64,000 nt of DNA. Source: Streptomyces erythrochromogenes (GTDB taxonomy: Bacteria > Actinomycetota > Actinomycetes > Streptomycetales > Streptomycetaceae). This document shows positions 25,118 to 34,076 of the stretch, one piece after another; within the stretch, counting starts at the first letter, position 1; the number at the start of each line of letters is the position of its first letter. The DNA is taken from assembly GCF_036170895.1 (NCBI RefSeq), contig NZ_CP108036.1, forward strand, positions 558,001 to 622,000, in the 5' to 3' direction. The position numbers and the translations under genes were made by a program. The notes under the pieces were generated by a model. The model searched no databases and was not told where the DNA came from. It saw nothing but the letters and a program-made list of their open reading frames with translations.

Positions 25118-26680
25118 ATGAGCCTCCCTCGGCGCCAGGTACTCGGCGGTGCTGCCGCGGCCGTCCTCGCCACCGTCGGCGCGGCGGCCCGGGGCCCGGA
25201 CTACGGCGCGCTGGCCCTCGGCATCGACGGGCGGCTGGTGCTTCCCGGGGACCGCGACTACCCGGAGGCCCGGCGGCTGTTCCAGCCCCGCTACGACGCA
25301 GCAACACCGGCCGCCGTCGCCTATCCCGCGCACGCCGGGGACGTCGCCGTCTGCCTGGACTTCGCCCGTCGCGCGGCCGTGCCCGTGGTGCCGCGCGGCG
25401 GCGGGCACAGCTACGCCGGCTGGTCCACCCGGACCGGCGCCCTGGTCGTCGACACCGGAGCGATGGCCGCGGTGACGGTCGAGGGGGACGGCGTACGGAT
25501 CGGCGCGGGCGCCCGGCTCGGCGACGTGCACGCGGCCCTCGCCGCGCGGGGCCTGTCCGTCCCCGCCGGGCTGTGCCCCTCCGTCGGCATCGCCGGGCTC
25601 ACGCTCGGCGGCGGGCTCGGCCTGGCCTCGCGGGCGTACGGCACCACCGCCGACCGGCTGACCGGGGCACGGGTGGTCACTGCCGACGGGACCGTCCGCG
25701 AGGTCTCGGCGGAGCGGGACGGGGATCCGGATCTGTTCTGGGCCCTGCGCGGCGGTGGCGGCGGCAACTTCGGCGTGGTGACCGAGTTCCGCTTCCGGAC
25801 GCACCGGGCCGGCGACTGCGCCTTCGCGGAACTCCACTGGCCGGCCGCCGGTTCCGCGGACGTCCTGCGCGGCTGGCAGCGCTGGCTGGCGGGCCTGCCG
25901 GACCCGTTCTGGAGCCAGGTGGAGTTCACCGTCGAGGCCGGATCCGGATCCGGGGCCCGGCCCGGACCCGGAACCGGGTCGGGCGACACGGCCGCCGCGG
26001 TGCCCTCGGTCCGGGTGGTGTGCCTCGACGGACGCACGGAACTGGAACGGCAGTTGACCCGGCTGGCCGACCTGGTGGGCGCAGCGCCGCGGGACAGCTG
26101 GACCGTCGTACGCAGCCACGGGGACACCCTGCGGGCCATGTCCGGGTGCCTGGACCTGAGCGCCGCGGAGTGCCGGCTGCCCGGCACCCTGCCCGGCCGG
26201 GACCCGCGGGGGCGGCTCGGCAGGGACTCGTACGCCGCCCGCTCCGACTTCTGGGCCGGCGCGGGGCTGCCGGACGCGGCGATCGGCGCGGTCCTGGACG
26301 CCGTCCGGAGGTACGGGGCCGGCGCTCCCCGGGGCGGGCTCGGCGTGGTGCAGTTCGACGGGGTCTGCGGCGGCGCCGTGAACCGGGTCGCGGTCGGCGA
26401 CACCGCCTTCGCGCACCGCGACGGCGCCTTCCTCGCCCAGTACCTCGTCTACTGGCCCGAATCCGCGCCGGCCGCCGACGTGGCCCGGCACGAAGCCTGG
26501 CTCGACGGGCTGTGGCGGGACCTGCGCCCGTGGGCGAGCGGCCGCGCCTACCAGAACTACATCGACCCGAAGCTCAGCGGCTGGCGCGAGGCCTACTACG
26601 GCCCGAACCTCGCCCGGCTGGAGGAGGTCCGGCGCACCCACGATCCGGACCGGCTCTTCCGTTTCCCCCAGGCCGTTTAG
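25118..26680 (+). CDS. Berberine-bridge-type FAD oxidase with bicovalent flavin signature, exported
   Basis: FAD-linked oxidase of carbohydrates or secondary metabolites. The 520-residue product begins PRRQVLGGAAAAVLA, a possible twin-arginine or lipid-free export signal. The PCMH FAD domain has RGGGHSYAGW with H97 and PAGLCPSVGIAG with C153, the two residues that anchor FAD in bicovalent enzymes. The C-terminal BBE motif is AYQNYIDPKL and YYGPNLARLEEVRRTHDPDRLFRFPQ. ATG 25118 has AAGGAGG. The stop is 12 bp before a secreted serine peptidase, so the two form an operon. The Gly/Ser-rich insert near 270-290 is unusual. Confidence 0.9.
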   Translation: MSLPRRQVLGGAAAAVLATVGAAARGPDYGALALGIDGRLVLPGDRDYPEARRLFQPRYDAATPAAVAYPAHAGDVAVCLDFARRAAVPVVPRGGGHSYAGWSTRTGALVVDTGAMAAVTVEGDGVRIGAGARLGDVHAALAARGLSVPAGLCPSVGIAGLTLGGGLGLASRAYGTTADRLTGARVVTADGTVREVSAERDGDPDLFWALRGGGGGNFGVVTEFRFRTHRAGDCAFAELHWPAAGSADVLRGWQRWLAGLPDPFWSQVEFTVEAGSGSGARPGPGTGSGDTAAAVPSVRVVCLDGRTELERQLTRLADLVGAAPRDSWTVVRSHGDTLRAMSGCLDLSAAECRLPGTLPGRDPRGRLGRDSYAARSDFWAGAGLPDAAIGAVLDAVRRYGAGAPRGGLGVVQFDGVCGGAVNRVAVGDTAFAHRDGAFLAQYLVYWPESAPAADVARHEAWLDGLWRDLRPWASGRAYQNYIDPKLSGWREAYYGPNLARLEEVRRTHDPDRLFRFPQAV

Positions 26681-26692
26681 GGAGTGTCCGGC

Positions 26693-27910
26693 ATGCGACG
26701 TACGTTGACGGTGGCCGCGGCGGCGGCCGCCCTGCTGGTGTCCGCGGGGCCGCTGCCCGTGGCCGAGGCGGGGGGCGCCGCTGCGGTGGCCGCGGGCCGC
26801 TGGGGCGCGCACGAGGCGGAGTCCTTCTGGACGCCCGAGCGGATGGCATCGGCCCGCCCCCTGCCGCCCGGCCCCCCGGAGCCGGACGCGGCACCGCAGG
26901 CCGCCGTGGCACCGCAGGCCCCCGCCGCGCCACAGCCGCCAGTACCGCCGGTGTCGCCGGCGCCGCCCGTGCCGCCCGTGCCGCCCGTGCCGCCCGTCGG
27001 GATTCCGCCGGTCGCACCGGTCCCACCCGCCCAGCCGGTCCCAGTGCCGACGCCGTCCCCCACCGTTACCACGCCCCAGTCCACGCCCGAGCCCTCGCCG
27101 ACGCCGACGCCGACGCCCGTCACCCTCCCGGCACCCGCACCCGCACCGCCCGTACGTCCGGCCCTCCCCCGGATCCCGGCCGCCGGCCCCGGCGTCGGGC
27201 AGGACTTCGGCGGTCTCCCGGTCGTCGGCCGGATGTTCCTCGTCAAGGGCGGCGGCTCCTATTTCTGCACCGCGAGCGTGGTCGCCTCCCCCGGCCGCAA
27301 CCTGGTGATCAGCGCCGCGCACTGCCTGCTCGGTGCCGACACCCAGCAGGTGGCCTTCGTACCGCAGTACACGCGGGCCAAGCCGCGGCCGTTCGGCATG
27401 TTCCCGGTCGTGCGTACGGCGGCCGGACGCTCCAGGATCTGGATCGACCAGCGCTACCGCGCCCAGGGCGTCAACCGCGCGGCCGCCCTCGACGTGGCCT
27501 TCGCACAGGTCGGGCCCGGCCCGAAGGGGCGGCGCGTACAGGACGTGGTCGGCGGCAACCGGCTGGTCACCGGCGCCGGTTACGCGCACGCGCGGGCCAC
27601 GCTGATCGGGCACCCCTCCACCGCCGCCCGGCCGCGGCTGTGCGTGAACCGGACGACGAAGTACACCAGCGCCGACGCCCGGATCCCGGGCTCGTTCCTG
27701 CGCATCGCCTGCACCGGCTACCCGGGCGGCACCAGCGGCGGCCCGTTCCTGCTCCGCCTCGACGGCCGCACCGGGACCGGCGACGTGGTGGGCGTGATCG
27801 GCGGCTGGAAGACGGGCGGGGACAAGCCCGACGTGTCCTACAGCTCGTACTTCGGCGCGGACATCAGGAAGTTGTACCAGAAGGCGGTTGCCGGGGCGAA
27901 GGCGCGGTAA
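26693..27910 (+). CDS. Secreted trypsin-like serine peptidase with long Pro-rich spacer
   Basis: A 405-residue exported protein: signal peptide (RRTLTVAAAAAALLVSAGPL), then about 110 residues dominated by P, V, A and T in PPVPPV and PTPTPTP runs, probably a wall-spanning spacer. An S1-type protease domain follows from about residue 165. The triad is visible as VISAAHCLL (His), AALDVAFAQVG (Asp) and GYPGGTSGGPFLL (Ser, GxSGG). Cys pairs flank the His and Ser. ATG 26693 has GGGAG eight bases upstream, overlapping the end of the flavin oxidase gene. Its 3' end overlaps the convergent gene by 47 bp. Confidence 0.9.
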   Translation: MRRTLTVAAAAAALLVSAGPLPVAEAGGAAAVAAGRWGAHEAESFWTPERMASARPLPPGPPEPDAAPQAAVAPQAPAAPQPPVPPVSPAPPVPPVPPVPPVGIPPVAPVPPAQPVPVPTPSPTVTTPQSTPEPSPTPTPTPVTLPAPAPAPPVRPALPRIPAAGPGVGQDFGGLPVVGRMFLVKGGGSYFCTASVVASPGRNLVISAAHCLLGADTQQVAFVPQYTRAKPRPFGMFPVVRTAAGRSRIWIDQRYRAQGVNRAAALDVAFAQVGPGPKGRRVQDVVGGNRLVTGAGYAHARATLIGHPSTAARPRLCVNRTTKYTSADARIPGSFLRIACTGYPGGTSGGPFLLRLDGRTGTGDVVGVIGGWKTGGDKPDVSYSSYFGADIRKLYQKAVAGAKAR

Positions 27911-28256
27911 GGGCCCGCACCCACCGCGTCCGGCGCGGGTTGCCGACCGTCCGCGGGATCGTCGGCAGCCCGTCGCCCGTCAGCAGCTCGGCGGGTGCGA
28001 GGCCGAGCCGGCGGCGCAGGTCGGCCAGGGCCGCGTGGACGGGCGCCAGGACCACCTCGGCTCCCGGGGCGGCGGAGGCGAGGGCGTACGCGGTGGTCTC
28101 GATCGCCTCGGCGGCGTCCTCGGCCGCGGTCCGGCTCCACCCGCCGGGCGCTCCGGGCCCCCAGGGCGCGACGGTGTCGTAGAGGTGGCAGGCGGCATCG
28201 GCCGCGGCGTCGGCCCGTTCCCCGACGCCCGGCGCCGCGATGGTCGGCAGTTCCAT
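27864..28256 (-). CDS. Hypothetical protein
   Basis: A 130-residue, Ala-rich, mainly helical cytosolic protein (ADAAADAACHLYDTVAPWG, then EDAAEAIETTAYALASA and VHAALADLRRRLGL) of a type common in Streptomyces but unknown to me. ATG 28256 has only a weak GGA site. The C-terminal 15 codons overlap the peptidase gene on the other strand, so the natural C-terminus may be shorter. An alternative overlapping minus-strand frame (27838-28266) is Arg/Pro-rich and looks like a shadow. Confidence 0.5.
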   Translation of the reverse strand: MELPTIAAPGVGERADAAADAACHLYDTVAPWGPGAPGGWSRTAAEDAAEAIETTAYALASAAPGAEVVLAPVHAALADLRRRLGLAPAELLTGDGLPTIPRTVGNPRRTRWVRALTAPSPRQPPSGTTS

Positions 28257-28354
28257 GCCGGTCCAACGAGCCGGTCCCGCCCGGGGGTACGTGGGCGTTG
28301 ATGCGGTTCGTACCGCCCGCTGGCTCTGCCGTTCACCCGACGGGAACGGCCCGG

Positions 28355-29302
28355 TCAGGAGGCGACCGTCTGCAGCCAGAGGGGCAGCAGCACCAGCGAC
28401 ACGAGCGAGGTCTTGATCACGACGGAGGCGGAGAGGCCGACACCCACGTCGTAGCGCTGGGCGAAGATGAACAGGTTCTGCGGGGTCGGCATCGCGGCGA
28501 TCAGCACCAGGTACGCCAGCCAGTCGCCCCGCACCCCGAAGAGCAGCCCGCACACCGCCCACGTCAGCAGCGGGAACACCAGGCATTTGAAGGCGATCAG
28601 GGCCAGTTCCTCGCGCGTGGTGCCCCGCAGGTGGAGGCCGGCGCCGCCGAGGTGGAGGCCGAGGGCGAACAGGGCCACCGGCGAGGCGCTGTTCCCGACG
28701 AAGGCGGCTCCGTCGAGGACCACGGCCGGGACCCGCACCGAGAGCAGGTTGAGCAGGATGCCCGCGTTGCAGGCGAGGACCAGCGGGGTGGCGAGCGAGG
28801 CGCCGACGGCCCGGGACAGGCGCCGGCCCGGGCCGCCCCCGGCGGGGCCGGCGCGACCCAGCTCCATCAGGGCGATGACGACCAGGGACAGCACGCAGAC
28901 CTGGAAGAGCAGGATCGGGAAGATCGGCGCGGCCGTCCCGAAGACGGTGATGAACACGGGGACGGCGAAGTAGGCGGTGTTCACCTGGACTCCGGCCATC
29001 ACGCGCAGGGCCACCTCGCGGGGCTCCCGCCGGCCGCGGGCGACGGCCGCCACGGCCACGGCCGCCACGGCGACCGCCGCGGCCGCGGCGTATCCGCCGA
29101 TCGCCCGCCAGTTGAACAGGGCGGCGAGATCGCTCGCGTAGATGTTGCCGAAGAGGTAGCACGGCACCGCGAAGAGGAAGGCGTAGTCGGAGAAGACCTT
29201 GGAGGCCTCGGCCGGAACGACCTTGCGGCGTGCGAGAAGGACCCCGCCGCCGAAGGCCAGCAGCACCGGCACGAGCTTCTCCAGCGCGGCCGCCCCGCCC
29301 AT
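28355..29302 (-). CDS. AEC-family (auxin efflux carrier-like) permease
   Basis: A 315-residue integral membrane protein with about ten helices in the inverted-repeat plan of AEC/BASS transporters. Helix-break motifs include VNTAYFAVPVFITVFG in the first half and AAMPTPQNLFIFAQRYDVG in the second. Bacterial members move dicarboxylates, amino acids or hydrophobic anions. The ATG at 29302 is supported by GGGGGAG eight bases upstream; another ATG eight bases earlier is out of frame. It is divergent from a histidine kinase gene with 84 bp between, and TAGGCT on the minus strand could be its -10. Confidence 0.88.
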   Translation of the reverse strand: MGGAAALEKLVPVLLAFGGGVLLARRKVVPAEASKVFSDYAFLFAVPCYLFGNIYASDLAALFNWRAIGGYAAAAAVAVAAVAVAAVARGRREPREVALRVMAGVQVNTAYFAVPVFITVFGTAAPIFPILLFQVCVLSLVVIALMELGRAGPAGGGPGRRLSRAVGASLATPLVLACNAGILLNLLSVRVPAVVLDGAAFVGNSASPVALFALGLHLGGAGLHLRGTTREELALIAFKCLVFPLLTWAVCGLLFGVRGDWLAYLVLIAAMPTPQNLFIFAQRYDVGVGLSASVVIKTSLVSLVLLPLWLQTVAS

Positions 29303-29386
29303 GCGAACATCTCCCCCATGATCGACTGGCGTGCAGCCTACCCCTGCGCCCCAGGCCGGCCCGGCGGAGCATAGGCTGGTGCGATC

Positions 29387-30832
29387 ATGAGCGACAGAGC
29401 CCGCGAACGGACCGGAGGGCGCACCCCGGCAGGGGAGCCCGCCCGCACCGCCGACGCCCGTGAGCCCGGCGCCCTGACCCAGTTCGCCGCGGCCCTGCGC
29501 ACGCCCGCCGCGGCGGCGCAGCCCCTGTTCGCGCAGGCCCCCAAGGCCTGGCAGCGGGCGCTTCCCTACGTCGTGGTCGGCATCTTCGTGGTCTCGCTGC
29601 TGCCGACGACGATCGTGGTGCTGACCAACGACTACGGGCTGGACGGCGGTTGGTCGGGGGCCCTCGGGGTGGCGCAGACCGTGCCGCTGCTCCTCGCGGT
29701 GACCCGGCCGCTGCCCGCATGGCTGCTCGTCCTGGTCGCGGACACCGTCGGTGCGGTCCTGCTGGCCCAGGCCGACAAGGTGGCCGGCCACCCCTGGCCG
29801 TGGACGCCGATGGCCGTCGTCGGCTACCTCGTGCTGATGGCCTGCCTGGGGCTGCGCGAGTCCATCCGGAACCTGGTCGGGGTGTGGCTGGCGACCGGCG
29901 CGCTCGGTGCGGTGCTGCGCTTCCTCCAGCCCGGGGCCACCGCGAACACCGCCGCGCTGCTCTTCGTGCTCAGCGGCATGGTGCTGGCTCTGACGGGTGC
30001 GTTGCGCGGTCTGGGCGACGCGCGCCAGCGGATCGCCGAGCAGGAGAGCATCAGCGAGGCCGAACGGTCCCGGCGCACCCTGCTGGAGGAACGCGCCCGA
30101 ATCGCACGCGAGTTGCACGACGTCGTCGCCCACCACATGTCGGTGATCACCGTGCAGGCCGATTCGGCGCCCTACCGGCTGCCGGGCATGCCGGAGCCGG
30201 TGCAGCAGGAGTTCGCGGCGATCGCGGCCAGTGCGCGGGAGTCCCTCGGGGAGATGCGGCGGCTGCTGACCGTGCTGCGGGCCCCCGACGGGGCGGGCGG
30301 CGCGGGCGGCCCCGGCGGCGCCGACGGGGCCCGGGCTCCACAGCCGGGGATCGGCCGGCTCCAGCAGCTCGTGGAGACGACCGTGCGGGCGGGCCAGCCG
30401 GTGGAGCTGTCGCTGGCGGCCGGCGCGGCGCAGGCCGCCCCGCCCGCGGTGGACCTGTCGGCGTACCGGATCGTGCAGGAGGCCCTCGCCAACGTGGTGC
30501 GCCACGCGCCGGGCGCACCTACCCGGGTCTCGGTCACGGTCGACGACGACGAGGTGCTCGTGCTCGTCGTCAACGGTCCGGCGGCCCGGGACGCGGTGGT
30601 GGAGCCGGAGGGCCCGGGCACGGGGCACGGTCTCGTGGGGATGCGGGAGCGCGTACGGTTGACCGGCGGGACGCTGGACACCGGGCCGCTGCCCGACGGG
30701 GGCTTCCGGGTCGCCGCGCGCCTGCCGCTGCACGCCGGTGACGGGACCGCCGTCGGCACGAACGCAGCTCACGAAGCGAACGCAACCAACGACACGAACG
30801 ACTTGAACGACTCGAACGGGGAGCGCAGTTGA
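29387..30832 (+). CDS. Sensor histidine kinase (HisKA_3)
   Basis: A 481-residue kinase. A cytosolic N-terminus of about 60 residues precedes six membrane helices (about 62-215) with almost no loops. A helical linker then leads to RIARELHDVVAHHMSV with phosphoacceptor H244. The ATPase domain has N-box YRIVQEALANVVRHA, the G region VVNGPAAR (where the canonical D-N-G is degenerate) and GHGLVGMRERVRLTGG. The tail is repetitive, rich in N, T and D (ANATNDTNDLNDSNG), from a near-tandem acga/acgaac DNA run. TAGGCT nine bases before the ATG suggests a very short leader. It is coupled to the regulator gene by overlap. Confidence 0.92.
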   Translation: MSDRARERTGGRTPAGEPARTADAREPGALTQFAAALRTPAAAAQPLFAQAPKAWQRALPYVVVGIFVVSLLPTTIVVLTNDYGLDGGWSGALGVAQTVPLLLAVTRPLPAWLLVLVADTVGAVLLAQADKVAGHPWPWTPMAVVGYLVLMACLGLRESIRNLVGVWLATGALGAVLRFLQPGATANTAALLFVLSGMVLALTGALRGLGDARQRIAEQESISEAERSRRTLLEERARIARELHDVVAHHMSVITVQADSAPYRLPGMPEPVQQEFAAIAASARESLGEMRRLLTVLRAPDGAGGAGGPGGADGARAPQPGIGRLQQLVETTVRAGQPVELSLAAGAAQAAPPAVDLSAYRIVQEALANVVRHAPGAPTRVSVTVDDDEVLVLVVNGPAARDAVVEPEGPGTGHGLVGMRERVRLTGGTLDTGPLPDGGFRVAARLPLHAGDGTAVGTNAAHEANATNDTNDLNDSNGERS

Positions 30833-31509
30833 CCATCCGCGTGGTCATCGTCGACGACCAGGCCATGGTGCGGGCGGGGTTCGCCGCGCTGCTGTCCGCG
30901 CAGGCCGACATCGACGTGGTGGGCGAAGCCCCGGACGGACGCCAAGGCGTGCAGGTCTCCCGCTCCGCGCACCCCGACGTGGTGCTGATGGACGTGCGGA
31001 TGCCGGAGATGGACGGGCTGACGGCGGCCCGGGAGATCCTCGACCCGCCGCCCGGGGTGGTGCACCGGCCGAGGGTGCTCATGCTGACCACCTTCGACAT
31101 CGACGACTACGTGTACGAAGCCCTGCGCGCCGGGGCCTCCGGCTTCCTGCTGAAGGACGCCCCGCCGGCCGACCTGATCGCGGCCGTCCGGGTCGTCGCC
31201 TCGGGCGAGGCGCTGCTGGCGCCCTCGGTGACGCGGCGGCTGATCGCGGACTTCGTCCAGCAGCGGCCGGCGCCGCGCAAGGACCCGGCGCTGCGGCTGA
31301 ACGGGCTGACACCGCGCGAGACCGAGGTGCTGGAGCTGATCGCGCGCGGGCTGTCGAACCAGGAGATCGCCGGTCACCTGGTACTGGCGGAGCAGACGGT
31401 GAAGACGCACATCGGGCGGGTGCTGGCCAAACTCGACCTGCGGGACCGGGCCCAGGCCGTGATCTTCGCCTACGAGGCGGGCCTGGTGCGCCCGGGCGAC
31501 TCGGCCTGA
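30829..31509 (+). CDS. NarL/LuxR-family response regulator
   Basis: Partner of the preceding kinase. The 226-residue product has D9-D10, phosphoacceptor D55 (VLMDVRMPEMDG), switch Thr in MLTTFD and K in FLLKDAPP, then a LuxR helix-turn-helix (LTPRETEVLELIARGLSNQEIAGHL, EQTVKTHIGRVLAKL). The TTG start overlaps the kinase stop (TTGA) with GGGGAG five bases ahead. Targets are unknown; the AEC carrier gene upstream and the hydrolase/acyltransferase operon downstream are the neighbours. Confidence 0.92.
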   Translation: MTIRVVIVDDQAMVRAGFAALLSAQADIDVVGEAPDGRQGVQVSRSAHPDVVLMDVRMPEMDGLTAAREILDPPPGVVHRPRVLMLTTFDIDDYVYEALRAGASGFLLKDAPPADLIAAVRVVASGEALLAPSVTRRLIADFVQQRPAPRKDPALRLNGLTPRETEVLELIARGLSNQEIAGHLVLAEQTVKTHIGRVLAKLDLRDRAQAVIFAYEAGLVRPGDSA

Positions 31510-31547
31510 TCCGAGGAGCCGGGTCGCTCGCCGCGGCCGTCTCCTCC

Positions 31548-31564
31548 ACCCCCTACCGGGGTAT
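31548..31564 (+). promoter_or_regulatory. CsoR/CstR-like G/C-tract operator
   Basis: ACCCCCTACCGGGGTAT has C-tract and G-tract arms (ACCCC / GGGGT) around a short TA-containing centre, followed by GACA. This is the layout of copper- and persulfide-sensing CsoR-family operators (for example ATACCCTACGGGGGTAT). It stands about 90 bp before the hydrolase start. No csoR gene is in the window, so the site would act in trans; a NarL-type site is the alternative. Confidence 0.35.
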
Positions 31565-31621
31565 GACATCCGACTTGGCTCCACGGTCCGACGTACGTGG
31601 TGGTGTCGCCTTCCTACCTTC

Positions 31622-31638
31622 CTCCTCGTCACGAGGAG
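31622..31638 (+). promoter_or_regulatory. Hairpin next to the ribosome binding site
   Basis: CTCCTCGT and ACGAGGAG form an 8-bp stem with a single-base loop ending just before the GGAGAAGGGG ribosome site of the hydrolase gene. It could modulate translation initiation. It may simply reflect a duplicated purine-rich site. Confidence 0.3.
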
Positions 31639-31650
31639 AGGAGAAGGGGC

Positions 31651-32742
31651 ATGCGCCGCTTCGGAAGGACGCTGGTCACGGCCGCGCTGGCGGTGGCCGT
31701 CGTCGGGGGAACCGCCGGATGGGCTTCGGGCGACAGCCAGTCGGCGGTCACCGGGCCGCCGCCGGGCAGCGCCGCCTGGCGGGCCGACACGGCGTACGGC
31801 AGGGCGCTGCCCGATCCCGCGACGGCGACGCCGCAGGAGGTGGCCCGGTTCTTCGCCGGGCTGGACGACGCGGCGCGCGCCGCGCTCGTACGGTCCCACC
31901 CGCTGGTGGTGGGCAACCTCGACGGGGCGCCGCTCCCCCTGCGGTACGAGGCCAACCGGCTCGCCGTCGCCGCCACGGGTGACGCGCGGTACGCGTCCCT
32001 GGCCGCGCCCGACCGGCGGATCCTGGCCTTCGACCCGCGCGGCCGGGGCCAGGTCGCCGAGGTCTTCGGGGACCTGGAGCACGCCGCGCACGTGTCGGTG
32101 ATCGTGCCCGGCTCCGACAACGACGCCGCCTCCGACGACGCCCGGCGCGCGCCGCACACCGGTCCGGCGGGAATGGCCCGGGCGCTGCGCACGGCGACCG
32201 AAACCCCTGCGGCCGGCGGGTCGGTGGCCAACAGGTCGGTGGCCGGCGGGTCGGTGGCCGTCATCGCGTGGACCGGGTACACCACCCCGGTCGGCGTCGG
32301 CCTCGACGCGGCCGACGGACGGCTTGCCTCGGCCGGGGCGACCCGCCTGGCCCGCTTCACCGCGGGTCTCGACGCGGTCGGCGCACCCGACCCGGTGCTG
32401 TTCTGCCACAGCTACGGCTCGGTGGTCTGCGGACTGGCGGCCCGGCACACCGACGCGACCGACGTCGTGGCCTTCGGGTCCCCCGGCATGCGGGCGGACA
32501 CCGCGGCCGCCCTGCACACCGGGGCGCGCGTCTGGGCGGCCCGGGGTCCCTCGGACTGGATCGCGGACGTTCCGAACGTCCGCTTCGCCGGCCTCGGCCA
32601 CGGCGCCGACCCCGCCTCCGCGGCCTTCGGCGCGCGCCGGGTGCCCGCCGCCGACGTGCGGGGCCACACCGGCTACTTCACGCCCGGTACGCAGTCCCTC
32701 GCGGCGTTCGCCGCGATCGCGAAGGGAGAGGCCGCCCGATGA
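31651..32742 (+). CDS. Exported alpha/beta hydrolase (DUF1023 type)
   Basis: A 363-residue protein with a signal peptide or anchor (RRFGRTLVTAALAVAVVGGTAGWASG) and an alpha/beta hydrolase fold. The nucleophile elbow is FCHSYGSVVCG with Ser near residue 255. A core strand reads VSVIVPGSDND, and a late His is in GHTGYF. This arrangement matches DUF1023 actinobacterial hydrolases, of unknown substrate. A short internal repeat (GGSVANRSVAGGSVA) comes from three copies of a GTCGGTGGCC DNA motif at 32220-32262. ATG 31651 has GAGGAGAAGGGG. It overlaps the acyltransferase start by four bases (ATGA). Confidence 0.85.
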   Translation: MRRFGRTLVTAALAVAVVGGTAGWASGDSQSAVTGPPPGSAAWRADTAYGRALPDPATATPQEVARFFAGLDDAARAALVRSHPLVVGNLDGAPLPLRYEANRLAVAATGDARYASLAAPDRRILAFDPRGRGQVAEVFGDLEHAAHVSVIVPGSDNDAASDDARRAPHTGPAGMARALRTATETPAAGGSVANRSVAGGSVAVIAWTGYTTPVGVGLDAADGRLASAGATRLARFTAGLDAVGAPDPVLFCHSYGSVVCGLAARHTDATDVVAFGSPGMRADTAAALHTGARVWAARGPSDWIADVPNVRFAGLGHGADPASAAFGARRVPAADVRGHTGYFTPGTQSLAAFAAIAKGEAAR

Positions 32743-33968
32743 GCGCCTCCGCCCTGTCGGCACCGCTGCGCAAGACCGCCGAGCGGATCGACCGGCAGAC
32801 CCCCGCCCACCGCGACCGGGCGGTCGACGGGCTGCGCGCCCTGGCCCTGCTGGCCGTGCCGACCGGCCACTGGCTGCTCGGCGGTTTCACGCTCGACGCC
32901 GACGGCGGTCTGCACAACGCCAGTCCCCTGTCGGCCTTCGGCGCCCTGGCCCCGGCCGGCTGGGTGCTCCAGATGCTGGGCATCTTCTTCCTCGTCGGCG
33001 GGTACGCCTCGGCGCTCTCCTACCGGCGGCGCCCCGGGTCGGCGCGCGCCTGGCTGAAGGGCCGGATCGTACGCCTGGGCCGGCCCGTGCTCGGGGTGAC
33101 GGCCGTGTGGGCGCTGGCCGCGCCGGTGCTGTACGCGGCCGGGGTGCCGGAGGCGTCACTGCGGACCGGCGCGAAGCTGGTCGTCCAACCGCTGTGGTTC
33201 GTCGGGGTGTACGTGGTGGTCACCGCGCTGACCCCGTACTGCGTGCGGGCCGCGCGCCGGCTCGGCGGCTGGGCGGCGGCCCCGCTGATCGCCTCGGTCG
33301 CGGTGGTGGACCTCCTGCGCTACGGGCCGTTCGCCGAGTCCGTGCCGTCCTGGCTGTCGGTGCTGAACATCCTGCCGGGCTGGCTGTTCGCTTACCAGCT
33401 GGGCGTGTCCTGGGCCGAGCGGCGGATCGGGCGCCGCGGGGCCTGGCTGCTGCTGGCCGGCGGGGCGCTGTTGTTCGCGGCGCTGCTGGCGGTCTTCCAC
33501 TATCCGGCGTCGATGGTGGGGGTGCCGGGGGCGGTGCGGACCAATTCGCACCCGCCGTCGCTGCTCGTGCCGGCCCTGGCCTCGGCGCAGTCGGGTGCGG
33601 CCATGCTGTTGCGGGACCGGCTGGCGCGGCTGCTGGCCCGGCCCGCCCTGTGGGCTCCGGTGGTCGTGGTCAACCTGTGCGCGATGACGATCCTGTGCTG
33701 GCACCAGACGGCGATGCTGGCCGCGGCGGTACCCGCCTCGTTCGCCGGTGGGGTGGCCGGGCTGACGACGGCGCCGGACAGCCTGGGATGGATCGCGGCG
33801 CGGGTGGCGTGGATGCCGGTGTTCGCTGCCCTGCTGGTGGGGATCGCCCGGTACGCGCGACGGTTCGAGGCACCGCCGGCGGCGGGCCGGCCGGCGAGCG
33901 CACTGCGTCGTACGGTGGCGGGGCTGCTGGCGGTGGGCTTCGGGCTGTTCGCGCTGGGCCTGGCGTAG
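32739..33968 (+). CDS. Membrane acyltransferase (acyltransferase-3 family)
   Basis: A 409-residue protein with about ten transmembrane helices, the plan of O-acyltransferases that modify sugars, lipids or antibiotics. The conserved N-terminal region is RDRAVDGLRALALLAVPTGHWLLGGF, whose His in the first helix is the probable catalytic base. Later motifs include WFVGVYVVVTALTPY and LCWHQTAML. It is translationally coupled to the secreted hydrolase, so the pair could add and remove acyl groups on an envelope component. Substrate unknown. A strong terminator follows. Confidence 0.88.
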   Translation: MSASALSAPLRKTAERIDRQTPAHRDRAVDGLRALALLAVPTGHWLLGGFTLDADGGLHNASPLSAFGALAPAGWVLQMLGIFFLVGGYASALSYRRRPGSARAWLKGRIVRLGRPVLGVTAVWALAAPVLYAAGVPEASLRTGAKLVVQPLWFVGVYVVVTALTPYCVRAARRLGGWAAAPLIASVAVVDLLRYGPFAESVPSWLSVLNILPGWLFAYQLGVSWAERRIGRRGAWLLLAGGALLFAALLAVFHYPASMVGVPGAVRTNSHPPSLLVPALASAQSGAAMLLRDRLARLLARPALWAPVVVVNLCAMTILCWHQTAMLAAAVPASFAGGVAGLTTAPDSLGWIAARVAWMPVFAALLVGIARYARRFEAPPAAGRPASALRRTVAGLLAVGFGLFALGLA

Positions 33969-34020
33969 CGGAGCCCGGACGCCGGACGGTGACGGCACGT
34001 GTCCGAAGGCCGGGTACGAA

Positions 34021-34054
34021 GAGAGCGCCGCTCCCCTGACGGAGCGGCGCTCTC
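34021..34054. terminator. Bidirectional hairpin terminator
   Basis: GAGAGCGCCGCTCC and its exact complement GGAGCGGCGCTCTC enclose a 6-base loop (CCTGAC). It is placed between the convergent acyltransferase and DUF350 genes. Arms of 14 bp make it a strong terminator despite the lack of a T run. Confidence 0.8.
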
Positions 34055-34076
34055 GACGCGTTCGGGTGCTCCCGCG

